Assembly: GCA_008931825.1 (NCBI GenBank)
Contig: QXVZ01006276.1
Coordinates: 1-51,734, forward strand
Source: Phallusia fumigata
Lineage: Eukaryota; Chordata; Ascidiacea; Phlebobranchia; Ascidiidae
Direction: 5' to 3'
Length of the DNA: 51,734 nucleotides
Shown here: positions 11,499 through 19,566 of the stretch, piece by piece
Layout of the letters: each line of letters opens with the position of its first letter
Position numbering within the stretch: position 1 is the stretch's first letter
Program-made: the position numbers and the translations under genes
Notes under the pieces: generated by a model
What the model saw: only the letters and a program-made list of their open reading frames with translations
Database searches by the model: none
What the model was told of the DNA's origin: nothing

Positions 11499-11507
11499 TT
11501 ATATAGG
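11499..11507 (+). promoter_or_regulatory. TATA-like element upstream of COX
   Basis: TTATATAGG lies 271-279 bases before the COX start codon, in a G-rich local context (ttggggggttatataggg). A second TATATAG occurs at 11307-11313. Either could position transcription, but the transcription start cannot be read from sequence alone, and an acceptor-like cattacag at 11683-11690 leaves open an upstream intron or a trans-splice. Confidence 0.2.
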
Positions 11508-11750
11508 GAAAACATCGTTTTAGGAGGCATGGCATTATTACCCGGGCCTTAAAAGACGGTTGTGTGGGTCGAAACTGGATCGTAGTGAAAAAGATACGAC
11601 GATTAAATTTCAACTTCTGAGGGTTAAACGTTGGTAAAGGTATGTTTTGGGTGACCTTTCCGTTATGAAAACATTTATTGTGCATTACAGATTCTGTAGG
11701 TTTAAATCCCTACGATTTTCCACAAGACTGAAACAGTTTAGGTTAACGGA

Positions 11751-11761
11751 GGGGAATCCCC
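11751..11761 (+). promoter_or_regulatory. palindromic NF-kB-type site before the COX start
   Basis: GGGGAATCCCC is a perfect palindrome containing a full match to the Rel/NF-kB consensus GGGRNNYYCC. It ends 16 bases before the COX ATG at 11778. Vertebrate PTGS2 is induced through kB sites, so the location is suggestive. It may lie in the 5' UTR rather than in the promoter proper, and one site of this length can arise by chance. Confidence 0.3.
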
Positions 11762-11777
11762 AAGGGACGGCTCAATT

Positions 11778-11856
11778 ATGTTCGGTGAACTGAAGGCAAC
11801 TCTTCTGTTGCTCGCTTTCGCTTGCTTTCTAGGCTTTTCGGGTTCAACGGCGTCGC
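11778..11856 (+). CDS. PTGS: COX exon 1: start and signal peptide
   Basis: Starts at the ATG of MFGELK, followed by a leucine- and phenylalanine-rich hydrophobic core and a small-residue stretch (SGSTAS) suited to signal peptidase. The donor is a perfect gtaagt. The exon ends in phase 1. No other in-frame ATG precedes the hydrophobic core, which fixes the start. Confidence 0.93.
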
Positions 11857-14800
11857 GTAAGTAACAACATTCGTGCAAATTATAATTGTATAAAGGTCAT
11901 TCTTTGGGGATTGGTACTGTTATTATATGAAACGATGTTGCATACTTAGTGTAAGTTTTGGATAAGTAAACGACAAAAAAAATCTTTTTTTATGCAGTTC
12001 CTTAACATTTTTATAATTTTGTTCAGATATTATTTGCTTTTTTTGGCAGAATCGGAATAAAACCTAAAACGATTTCTCTCTTTAGACAACCCGTGTTGTT
12101 CGTACCCGTGTGAAAACTTGGGAGTTTGTTCATGGAAACATACAGACCATTATGAATGCGATTGCACAAATACTGGGCATTATGGAACGAATTGCCAAAC
12201 ACGTAGGTTGAAATATAAAAGCTTTTTTTCTGATTTTGCACTATTGCGTACAATTTGATTCGTTGTCTTTAGCAACCGGCGTGCTCGATAAGTTCAGAAC
12301 TATAGCTTCGAATATTCAATTAATTTTGCGCCTTGGTTGGCAGCGCAATCAAAACTGCGCCTCGATTGAAAAAAATAAACCCGGTTAGATTAAAATACCT
12401 ATCAATCATGCAACGGGATGTCGTCAAATTCCAATGCACCTTTTGTTATGACCTTATTTTGGTACATTTTGCACAAAACAACAATAAACTGAATACTTTT
12501 CTGCGCGAAACAGTACGCTGATGTGTTGGTTAGTTTTGCATGCCTAAACCTATACCCGCTAACTGACAAGCATTCCAACATTATTTATTGTTCAAATATT
12601 CAGCTTACTTGTCTACGAGAATCAAGAACTGGATCAAACCTTCAAAAGACACGTTTTTTCACCTCACGATTAACTACCCGTGGTTTTGGGCGATCTTCAA
12701 CAACATCCCGGCCCTGAGGAAGTGGTTCATGAAGACTGTACTTAAAAGTGAGTGTTGCTACTTATTTTCGGTGTATTGAGGGGTATGTGAGAGTAATAAA
12801 CGTTGTATGAGTAACGCAAGTTGTAAAGATGGTCAATAACAAAATCACACAGCCGAAAACTGAAGACAGTGCATGTATATAGCACAAGACAGTCGCAGGT
12901 CCCAATCATACAACTTGGGACAACAAAAATGTACAGCAGCTTCTGCTTCAAATCATAAAAAATGTCATTTTATCGCCAAACCTACAGTGAACCAATATCA
13001 TTACTTTTAACACACAACTTCATGTAACAAACGACACTAAAAGCTTCAACATGTTCTTCCGTTAAGCGAAAACAAATTGCAAAAAGGCCAAAAACAAGCA
13101 GTAGGGAAGCTATATAGCCGAACGACGGACACGCACAGAGAACGTCCGTTAGTCGAAAACTGGGGCATTGTGCATTTTAGCTGGATGTAAGGTCGGTTTA
13201 CGGTTTTAAGCCTTCGCGGACATTAAGGCTAAGCTGCGTGCTATGTAACGAGGCAATTATGTACGTGCTCATGCGTCATACTAAGGATGGGGTGGTTATA
13301 TGGGTAGATGTGACATAAAGTTACTGAAGTATAAAGGCCTTGTTTTAAATGTTTGCTCTGCGCTTTGAAACATAGAAGTAAATTTTCAACCCTAAATAAC
13401 GTGTTCCGGTCAGCAGCAAAATTAACAGTGTCATCAGTTCTAAAAGCGTCAATGCATGTTATCAGTTCTCATTATTTACGGTATCACAAATTACGTTTGG
13501 CTCCGCATTTAATATACGACTACCGTCTAAAAACCCGATTTAAGTACCTCTAAACATGCCAACAAAGAACACTACTGATTTCTGCACATGTTTTTGTCTC
13601 AAATTTTCCATCTAAAGTTGCTGGTCCGTAAGGCGTTTGAAACCGTTAGAACGTTGCCAGACGTTTCACAGTTTATTGTGCGTTCATCAGCACAACAGAA
13701 TACGCCTCGTTTGCCAACGCCACAATTTTTGAAGCACATCACATTCCGTGCCACTAGTACACGTTCATTTACCCACACCGATATTCTAATGCCCACGCAA
13801 GTTACAAGAGAGTCAAGTTTGCCACGTTTTCCATTTCGACTTTGTTTTAAATCTTTTTCCGCCGAAACTAAGTAATTCGCAATACGTACCATACTTAGCG
13901 TAGTTTCGTGATGACGTGCGCGGGACAACTATGTTATATTGGCGCTACCCCCCATACACATTTCCGTGGTCCAAGTAAGAAGAAATATCTCTAGAAAGGG
14001 TAGTCTTTTTCCAGGGTTTGTGCTTTCAAAGTTTCTGACAAAATTGTTCACATTTGTACATAGTGCGTATTGGTGTGGTACCGGACCCTTCTCCATACAG
14101 AGGAAAGGGGTATTACCCAACGTGGGAGGCCTACAGAAATACAACTGAGTACGTAAGAACCTTACCGCCAGTTCCAGAAGGTTGTCCCACTCCAATGGGC
14201 GTTAAAGGTAAACTATTTCTATTTGATGAATATACTGACTGTATCACAGTCCTTGCAACAGGCGTAATTAAAAATCATAGCCGAACTTTTGAGCATTTAC
14301 GTGCAACGAAACGTAGAGTAGTAAAGTACAACTTGCAATCGAATTTGGCAGCCTGACCGAAATGTGATTAATTGATCGATTTAGGCCAAAACGATAAAAA
14401 ATAGTTTATCGATCACATACTGGCACTTTATATGATCGAAAAATGAGTCTCCAAGCAAGTAAGTTTACGCTTAACCGACTCCTTGGCACTAAAAGCCCAG
14501 CGATGATTAACCAGGAAAAATTAAAGGGCCTTTCACGTCACCTGTTTAAAGGTCATGTTTCCAAAGCACCTTTTGTGAGGTTAGTTTGGTTTGGCGTGAG
14601 GGCGTAACAGTTTAGGGTCAAATAAGGTCAAATTTTGATGGGACTTCGCACGGCCACTCGACAAACGGGTTCCAGAGCTCTAAAAAGTTTATGTAAATAA
14701 AAGCCAAGCGAGAATGGGGCAACAAAAGTCGGGATCCTTAATGTCAAGGTCAGTTTTAGAAGTCACGTATAAGTAAATATGGAACAACGTGACTAGCTCT

Positions 14801-17800
14801 TGTTAAAGTGGACTACTCGGTCTTGACATGTAGGCACGCCTCTGCTTGTAACGACAATACGGAAGTAAAGGTGAAACACCACTGTTTAATGAATCAGGGC
14901 GTGCAAAAAATTAACCTGCACTTCTTGGTTCGAAATGATACAAGACCCCAAGAAAGCAACCTAATTCATTGCTATTGCTACAAACAATCTGAAAGCAGTT
15001 TCAAACGAAATATAGACAAGCTAGACAAGATCGACCCTTCATAAGCGTACCCAAGCCTGGTAGTCATTCGGTGACGGAAAATAGAAATTAAAAGCAACCC
15101 AAAACCCTCGCAGGTCCGAAAGTTCTTCCCGATGCCCGTACGCTTGTGGAGAAGTTCTTCTCTCGTAAAAAGTTCGAGCCATGCCAGGAACGAACCAGCG
15201 TGATGTTTCCATACTTCGCACAACACTTTACACATCAGTTTTTCAAAACTGACTGGGTAAAAGGAATGCCTGCCCAGTGGGGTGACCATGGGGTAAGTCG
15301 AATTTTATGAGGCAGGTTTGTAACATTGTAGCTTGCGGCAAACAAAAGAATTGTTTCAGTATGACAACTTCCAATTTTTCAAAACCTCTGCATCAAAAAA
15401 TTGCTAGAAAACTGGGTAACCCGGCAAAACTTACATTTCGAATAAATCCAGTTACAAGTGAATTTTAAATTTACTCAGTTCAAGACTTACTCAGCTTTCG
15501 ATCTAAGTCGAGGTTAACCTGAGTCAATAAACATCTTTAACGTTATATCCAAGAATGGTAGTAGGTACCGTACGTGTTGACCTGTGCGTACCACGTACCT
15601 CGATACGAAGGTCGTACCGTACCTTTTGATGACTTTAGCTGCGTACCATACCGTATCTACCATCCATTGTCCACATTAGGAAACGGCACGGTACGTGTTT
15701 AGTTGTGCGTACAACGTACATCGTTGCAAAAAGGTGGACTGCCATCCTTGGTTATGACTCAAGATTGATTTTAAAATAAGCTCGTTTACAGCGAAGTCTT
15801 TTACACCAAACTAAACTCTTTGCGCAGGTGGACATGTCTCAGGTATATGGACACGACTTGGAGCGCCAACACGAGCTTCGTAGCCATGAAGGCGGCAAAC
15901 TGAAGTACAGCGTAATTAATGGAGAAGTTTGGCCTCCACTGGTCTCTCAAGCTAACGTTTCTATGTGTGCTTCCGACCGCATTGACCCCAAGTACCGGTT
16001 TGCGTTAGGTCATCCAACATTTGGGATGTTGCCGCCTTTGCTGGTGTTTTCAACTATTTGGCTCAGGTAAATACCTTAGAATATAAAGGTTAACCCAACA
16101 GGCATTCTACCAGGTAACGTACAGCAAGGATAGGAAATTTAGTCTAAATTGGGATTTAAACCCACGACAAAGGTAAATAGACTTATGTTTCGTGGTATCG
16201 CTGACCAAAAGTCAAATCAAAGTCGATCAGAGTCCGCTGCCTAATGCTCTGGACAATTAGGATTTTAGCAACTAGATTTGCCTGGCCTCGGTCCCTTAGA
16301 AGTTTTCAAGCGCAAGAAACCGAATCAAAACTATTCTCAATTCGTTGAAACTTGATGAATCACAGTGGTACAACGACACTAACTTTACAAAGTAAAAACA
16401 CAAAGCAAGTAGATTGTTGTGCAGAAAACCTGCCAACAAGCCTTGGTTAAGAGGAAACAAAATATTCACCAAACCCTTACGGATTAGCTAACACACGAAT
16501 CTACTCGTTTTCTAGGGAGCACAATAGAGTTTGTGACATTCTGCAGGAAGAAAATCCACTCTGGGACGACGAAAGAATATTTCAAACAGCTCGGCTTATT
16601 CTGATCGGTGCGTAATGGTAACCAGCGTAGATAAGAAGATATTTTTACCGAAAAGCCAACGCGAATTGTGCCTGTCTTTTTGAGTTCGTTGATGTATTTT
16701 CACTTCAGTTTTTGACTTTTTTCTTTCCTGCAGGTTTGTTCATCCACTTTGGCATGAAATGTTTGACCAATTCCAATGTCATTTTTACAGTTGGTAGATT
16801 TGTTGATAGAGATATGCAATAATTAGAATTGTGTAAAAAATCCTATGGTAATTGCGGAAATGGGGATGTGTCGCCAGCTTGTTTTTTTACGGGGTTTAAC
16901 CGGATAGTATGGATCCCGATCATGTTTTTTGTATCTGTATATGGGTCGAGCGCCACAACCCATTCGATTTTTTTTCACGGGGTTCGAACCCCGGACGATC
17001 CAAGGACGAATCCCGATCAGGTTTTTTATGTCTGGTATGGTCGAGCGCCTCAGCCATTCGACCAAGCGCTCGCCTTTAAAGCACTAGTAATTGTCATCCA
17101 GCCCCATTTAGTGGTAAAGTTTTGAAACAAAGTCTGAATTGGATGAAAGTTTATCATACTTTAGTGGTTTGTTTTTTGATTCGCTCCATCCCGCTAGCCG
17201 TCAAATGGGTTCAATTTTAAGCAATGTACGAATTGGATAAAAATTACCCAATTTACAGTACATATCATTGTGGTGTATCGGTTTTTGAGTGTGCCCCCTC
17301 ACCTATGACAGTTATCTCGCTATCCCCCTTAAATGGGTCATACCAGTAAACCATGTCTAAAATCGAGAAATTTTGACAGTTAGCACAACATGCAATTGTT
17401 GAAGCGTATAATATTTCGTTATTTTCAGGCGAAACCATCAAGATCGTAATTGAAGACTACGTTCAACATCTCAGTGGGTTTAGTTTCAAACTTCTCTACG
17501 ATCCAACACTGATGCATGAGGAGCACATCAGTTATATGAATCAGATTCATATAGAATTCGACATGCTATATCATTGGCACGCACTTGTTCCCGACCACAT
17601 CGAAGTCGGAGATAAAGCGTATAAGCTGAGAAACCTCTTGTTCAACCCGAAGCCTTTCGTAGAAGGCGGTTTATCAAAGGTTGTCGAAAGTTCGTCACAC
17701 CAGTTTGCTGGGAAGGTTAGGATAACAATTTCGTGTTTGGGGATTTTTAACAACCTCGTTTTAAACAGACACATGTAAGCGGAAACAACTTGGCATGTAT

Positions 17801-19566
17801 TGTTTGCTATCTACAACGGTAGAAATCGAAATCGTAAAACTTCTTGCATTGAACTGAAATTTGGCGAGAGGCCAAAGGCGTTAAGCTACTTAGCTTAAAT
17901 CACAAGCACAGTTCTATGATGACTTACATCTTCTAGCGCGTATCTATTTGAGGCAAATTGATTCCGCTTACAGGTCCAGGCTGGACAGGGTGACGGTACA
18001 CTGCAGGTTGCTATAGAAACGCTCAAGGACAGCCGAGCAGTGCGACTTCAACCATTTAACCACTACAGAAAGAAGCTAGGATTGAAACCTTACACTTCAT
18101 TCGAGGACTTCACAGGTAACAAAAGACGGTGTGCCAAATCTGAAAGACATTTTAACACATACCCATATGTGGCAGAAAAGGATTCAAAAGTCGTGCTTGA
18201 TCAATCAAGCACAATTTCCCGATCGTATTTTTTGATGTGTTTTTTGTTTTGAAGATAACCCATTATAGCTGAACAATGACCCAAACCACATTTGTTGCAA
18301 CATATAAACAGGTCCAAGATTTACAGACTAAGCTTTCGGTGGAGTGCTTTTAGCTTCAAATGTCGGTTGAAGGGGTCCATGGAAGCAAAAAGGCTGAGAA
18401 CCACTGGACTACGCATGCAGATGCCGAATCCAAACCGCAATAAGCAACAAAATTTTAATTTTAAAATCCAAATGCACAATTGACATTGTTTATACTGCAA
18501 GCTAAAAACTAATTTTGCTTTTTTACACACGATATTTCAAACGAGTTGTGTTGACATTGCCGCTCTTTTTACGAGTGAAATATTGACCTTTACTGCCACC
18601 TACAGACGACAAGGAGCTGGCTGCTGGTTTAAAGGAGATGTACGGAGATATTGACGCATTGGAGATGTACGTCGGATTCATGTTAGAAAAGAAACGACAG
18701 AAACAGTTGTTTGGATCGACTCTTACAGAACTCGGAGCGCCCTACTCATTGAAAGGTGTTTAATACGATTCAGACATACAGGTCAAATCCTGAATTTACG
18801 CCAATAGCTGGAGTTTTGTGTCATACCAGGATGGCTTGCACGGTATTAAATTGGCAAAGAAAAGTCTTGGCAATGTGCTCGCATAAAGTCGTTTTTTGAC
18901 AAACTTTTTTGGGTTATTTTTCGAAGAAACAGATAAACGTAAGATAAACAAAATCGCCCTATATGTTTTATTTTGATCCCTACTTGTATGCGTCCGCATA
19001 ATAAAACAGCAAAAAAGAGTTGGACAAAAAGTTTGTTTAATAAATTTGTAGTTAACCGTTAAAAAATGTATCATAAATTTTCAGGTCTTCTTGCCAACCC
19101 GATCGGATCCCCACCATGGTGGAAACCCAGCACATTTGGTGGCGAAAAAGCATTCAATATTATTAAGACAACAACACTCAAGGTATGACGGATTTCATCT
19201 TTTTGATAATGTAGTCATTTTTAAGACAGTCACTAGTTTAGCGACATGCTAACTAAAATTGTAAGCGAAAAACAGAATGTGGCCGCTCATATTGAATACG
19301 TTCAGTAAATAAATACTAGTTTGTCTTATGTTTAGGACCTCGTCTGCCGTAATTTGATTGGCTGTCCCATCGGTGCCTTTAAAGTACCAGAAGGCACTGA
19401 GCATCATTTCGATCCCCGGGACTCCCCTAAAGATAACACCTCAAAGATTCTTGTGGCGCTTCAGTTCACTGCACAAACGTCAGAAAATCCCGACCACGGA
19501 TACGAGGGAAAATACGGAGCGGAAAAGAAAGCGGTAAAAAACGCGGAAATCAAAACTGAACTGTGA
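11778..19566 (+). CDS. PTGS: prostaglandin G/H synthase (cyclooxygenase), 12 exons, 633 aa
   Basis: Bifunctional ER haemoprotein: the cyclooxygenase site turns arachidonate into PGG2 and the peroxidase site reduces it to PGH2. Exons: 11778-11856, 12086-12202, 12604-12747, 14064-14207, 15114-15292, 15828-16066, 16516-16607, 17429-17715, 17974-18115, 18606-18755, 19085-19182, 19336-19566. All introns are GT-AG and the phases agree throughout. Order: signal peptide (1-26), EGF-like domain (about 28-65), amphipathic membrane-binding segment (66-113), peroxidase/cyclooxygenase domain to about 575, extended tail ending KTEL (ER retention). Key residues (ovine COX-1 numbers in brackets): Arg115 (120), Gln198 (203), distal His202 (207), Tyr379 (385), proximal haem His382 (388), Ser522 (530). 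Oddities: Phe349 for Tyr355, Thr515 for Ile/Val523, no Asn410 sequon. The gene is intact, with no stops or frameshifts. Neither COX-1 nor COX-2 orthology can be assigned by eye. The exon borders are my predictions; exons 3 and 4 have the least constrained acceptors. Confidence 0.96.
12086..12202 (+). CDS. PTGS: COX exon 2: EGF-like domain
   Basis: Encodes residues 27-65, beginning [14 protein letters not shown] and ending with the GHYGTNCQT motif typical of COX EGF domains. The cysteine spacing matches the vertebrate enzymes. The acceptor is tctctctttag and the donor gtaggt. The exon is phase 1 at both ends. Confidence 0.95.
12273..12383 (+). other. possible in-frame cassette exon in COX intron 2
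   Basis: After a good acceptor (gattcgttgtctttag) there are 111 bases, exactly 37 codons, open in the frame carried by exon 2, up to a GT donor in cccg|gttaga. It is phase 1 at both ends, so inclusion would keep the COX frame and add a segment that could form an amphipathic helix between the EGF and membrane-binding parts. Known COX proteins have no such insert, and exon 2 joins exon 3 perfectly without it. Chance or a rare isoform. Confidence 0.15.
12604..12747 (+). CDS. PTGS: COX exon 3: membrane-binding helices
   Basis: Encodes residues 66-113. It starts with [13 protein letters not shown], which lines up with the TPxFLTRIKxxxKP segment after the EGF domain of vertebrate COX, and contains [10 protein letters not shown]. 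These amphipathic helices insert into one leaflet of the ER membrane. Acceptor aatattcag, donor gtgagt. Confidence 0.93.
12748..14063. other. COX intron 3, longest intron, nothing recognised
   Basis: 1316 bases. It contains overlapping open frames on both strands between 13588 and 13928, with no protein features. No repeat shared with other parts of the window was seen. Confidence 0.6.
14064..14207 (+). CDS. PTGS: COX exon 4: Arg120 gate and first sequon
   Basis: Encodes residues 114-161. [12 protein letters not shown] aligns with the vertebrate segment holding Arg120, so Arg115 is the carboxylate-binding arginine at the channel mouth. The sequon NTT at Asn139 corresponds to the conserved Asn144 glycosylation site. 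The end, [15 protein letters not shown], is highly conserved. Acceptor tttgtacatag, donor gtaaac. Confidence 0.93.
14208..15113. other. COX intron 4, nothing recognised
   Basis: 906 bases. An imperfect inverted repeat around gatcgat and atcgatcacat (about 14363-14416) could form a small hairpin. No transposon family seen elsewhere in the window is present. Confidence 0.5.
15114..15292 (+). CDS. PTGS: COX exon 5: distal haem histidine
   Basis: Encodes residues 162-221, including [13 protein letters not shown]. Gln198 and His202 in this motif correspond to Gln203 and the distal His207 of the peroxidase site. It starts after ccctcgcag and ends in phase 0 at gaccatggg|gtaagt. Confidence 0.95.
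15549..15751. mobile_element. MITE with GTACCG palindromes in COX intron 5
   Basis: The ends are inverted repeats: CCAAGAATGGTAGT on the left and, on the opposite strand, CCAAGGATGGCAGT on the right. Inside, a segment built of ggtaccgtacgtg and gcgtacca motifs occurs twice (15564-15602 and 15685-15723), giving many small palindromes. A related motif stands alone at 25158-25188. No coding capacity. No clear target duplication. An identical copy lies at 41446-41648 because of the large duplication. Confidence 0.55.
15828..16066 (+). CDS. PTGS: COX exon 6: peroxidase domain core
   Basis: Encodes residues 222-300 plus two bases of the next codon. It starts VDMSQVYG and ends STIWL, leading into the REHNRVC haem-peroxidase signature made with exon 7. 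It contains an NVS sequon at Asn264 that is not one of the classical COX glycosylation sites. Acceptor tctttgcgcag, donor gtaaat. Confidence 0.95.
16516..16607 (+). CDS. PTGS: COX exon 7: REHNRVC signature
   Basis: Encodes residues 301-331, [10 protein letters not shown] to RLILI, nearly identical to vertebrate enzymes over this stretch. It joins exon 6 in phase 2 and exon 8 in phase 1. Donor gtgcgt. Confidence 0.96.
16881..17073 (-). mobile_element. tRNA-derived dimeric SINE in COX intron 7
   Basis: On the minus strand it begins gcgagcgcttggtcgaatgg (A-box-like), has a textbook B-box-like ggggttcgaaccccg (complement of 16979-16993), then an A run, and then a second, more diverged unit with gcgctcgacccatatacag, catgatcggg and a decayed B box (ggttaaacccc). 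It is the same family as 3061-3216. It is not a functional tRNA gene: there is no cloverleaf with a proper anticodon arm, and the sequence between the boxes is SINE-specific. Confidence 0.7.
17429..17715 (+). CDS. PTGS: COX exon 8: catalytic tyrosine and proximal haem ligand
   Basis: Encodes residues 332-427. [17 protein letters not shown] leads to Phe349, which sits where vertebrate COX has Tyr355. LYHWH holds Tyr379 (the Tyr385 radical) and His382 (the His388 haem ligand). The position of Asn410 reads NPK, so that sequon is lost. The donor is the weak but valid gttagg, phase 0. Confidence 0.96.
17974..18115 (+). CDS. PTGS: COX exon 9
   Basis: Encodes residues 428-474. [20 protein letters not shown] corresponds to the FNEYRKRFxxKPYxSFEELT block of vertebrate COX. 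The segment just before ([11 protein letters not shown]) is more variable. Acceptor cgcttacag, donor gtaaca. Confidence 0.94.
18330..18406 (-). mobile_element. hAT element end in COX intron 9
   Basis: Read on the minus strand, it starts CAGTGGTTCTCAGCCTTTTT and continues into ttccatggacccctt, a typical hAT terminal region. No matching opposite end is visible in the intron, so it is a truncated remnant. The inner limit is approximate. The terminal pattern is related to, but distinct from, the CAGTGGTCGGCAAACT family at 25507. Confidence 0.5.
18606..18755 (+). CDS. PTGS: COX exon 10: Ser530 and inhibitor pocket
   Basis: Encodes residues 475-524. [10 protein letters not shown] and GAPYSLKG are family hallmarks. 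Ser522 corresponds to Ser530, the residue acetylated by aspirin in mammals. Arg505 corresponds to position 513 (Arg in COX-2, His in COX-1). Thr515 takes the place of Ile/Val523, and Tyr521 replaces Phe529. Acceptor cacctacag, donor gtgttt. Confidence 0.95.
19085..19182 (+). CDS. PTGS: COX exon 11
   Basis: Encodes residues 525-557, including [12 protein letters not shown], a conserved block near the end of the catalytic domain. It ends in phase 0 with aag|gtatga. Acceptor aattttcag. Confidence 0.95.
19336..19566 (+). CDS. PTGS: COX exon 12: C-terminal tail and KTEL
   Basis: Encodes residues 558-633 and the TGA stop. The CPIGAFKVP block matches the last conserved segment of COX. The 58 residues after it exceed the mammalian COX-1 tail and are longer even than that of COX-2. 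The tail holds the sequon NTS (Asn591) and ends IKTEL, an ER-retention signal of the K/STEL type. Confidence 0.95.
   Translation, partial: DLVCRNLIGCPIGAFKVPEGTEHHFDPRDSPKDNTSKILVALQFTAQTSENPDHGYEGKYGAEKKAVKNAEIKTEL

Larger units (their letters stand above)
4532..11690. other. 7 kb upstream of COX, no recognisable gene
   Basis: CpG frequency looks normal for the window. Several open frames of 60-155 codons occur on both strands, many overlapping on opposite strands, which is what chance frames do. The two I consider worth listing are at 5962-6255 and 9343-10113. I see no tRNA, no tandem array and no transposase motif. It may contain COX enhancers, but no site there can be supported by eye. 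Confidence 0.45.

Noticed and set aside
12333-12521. 62-codon frame in COX intron 2
   Set aside because: Different frame from the possible cassette exon and without splice sites consistent with COX.
13588-13928. Overlapping frames of 95 and 109 codons on opposite strands
   Set aside because: They lie inside COX intron 3 and shadow each other. No protein features.
16979-16994. tRNA gene suggested by ggggttcgaaccccgg
   Set aside because: The B box is good, but the rest does not fold as a cloverleaf, and the same sequence recurs at 3061-3216 with a duplicated core. It is a tRNA-derived SINE.
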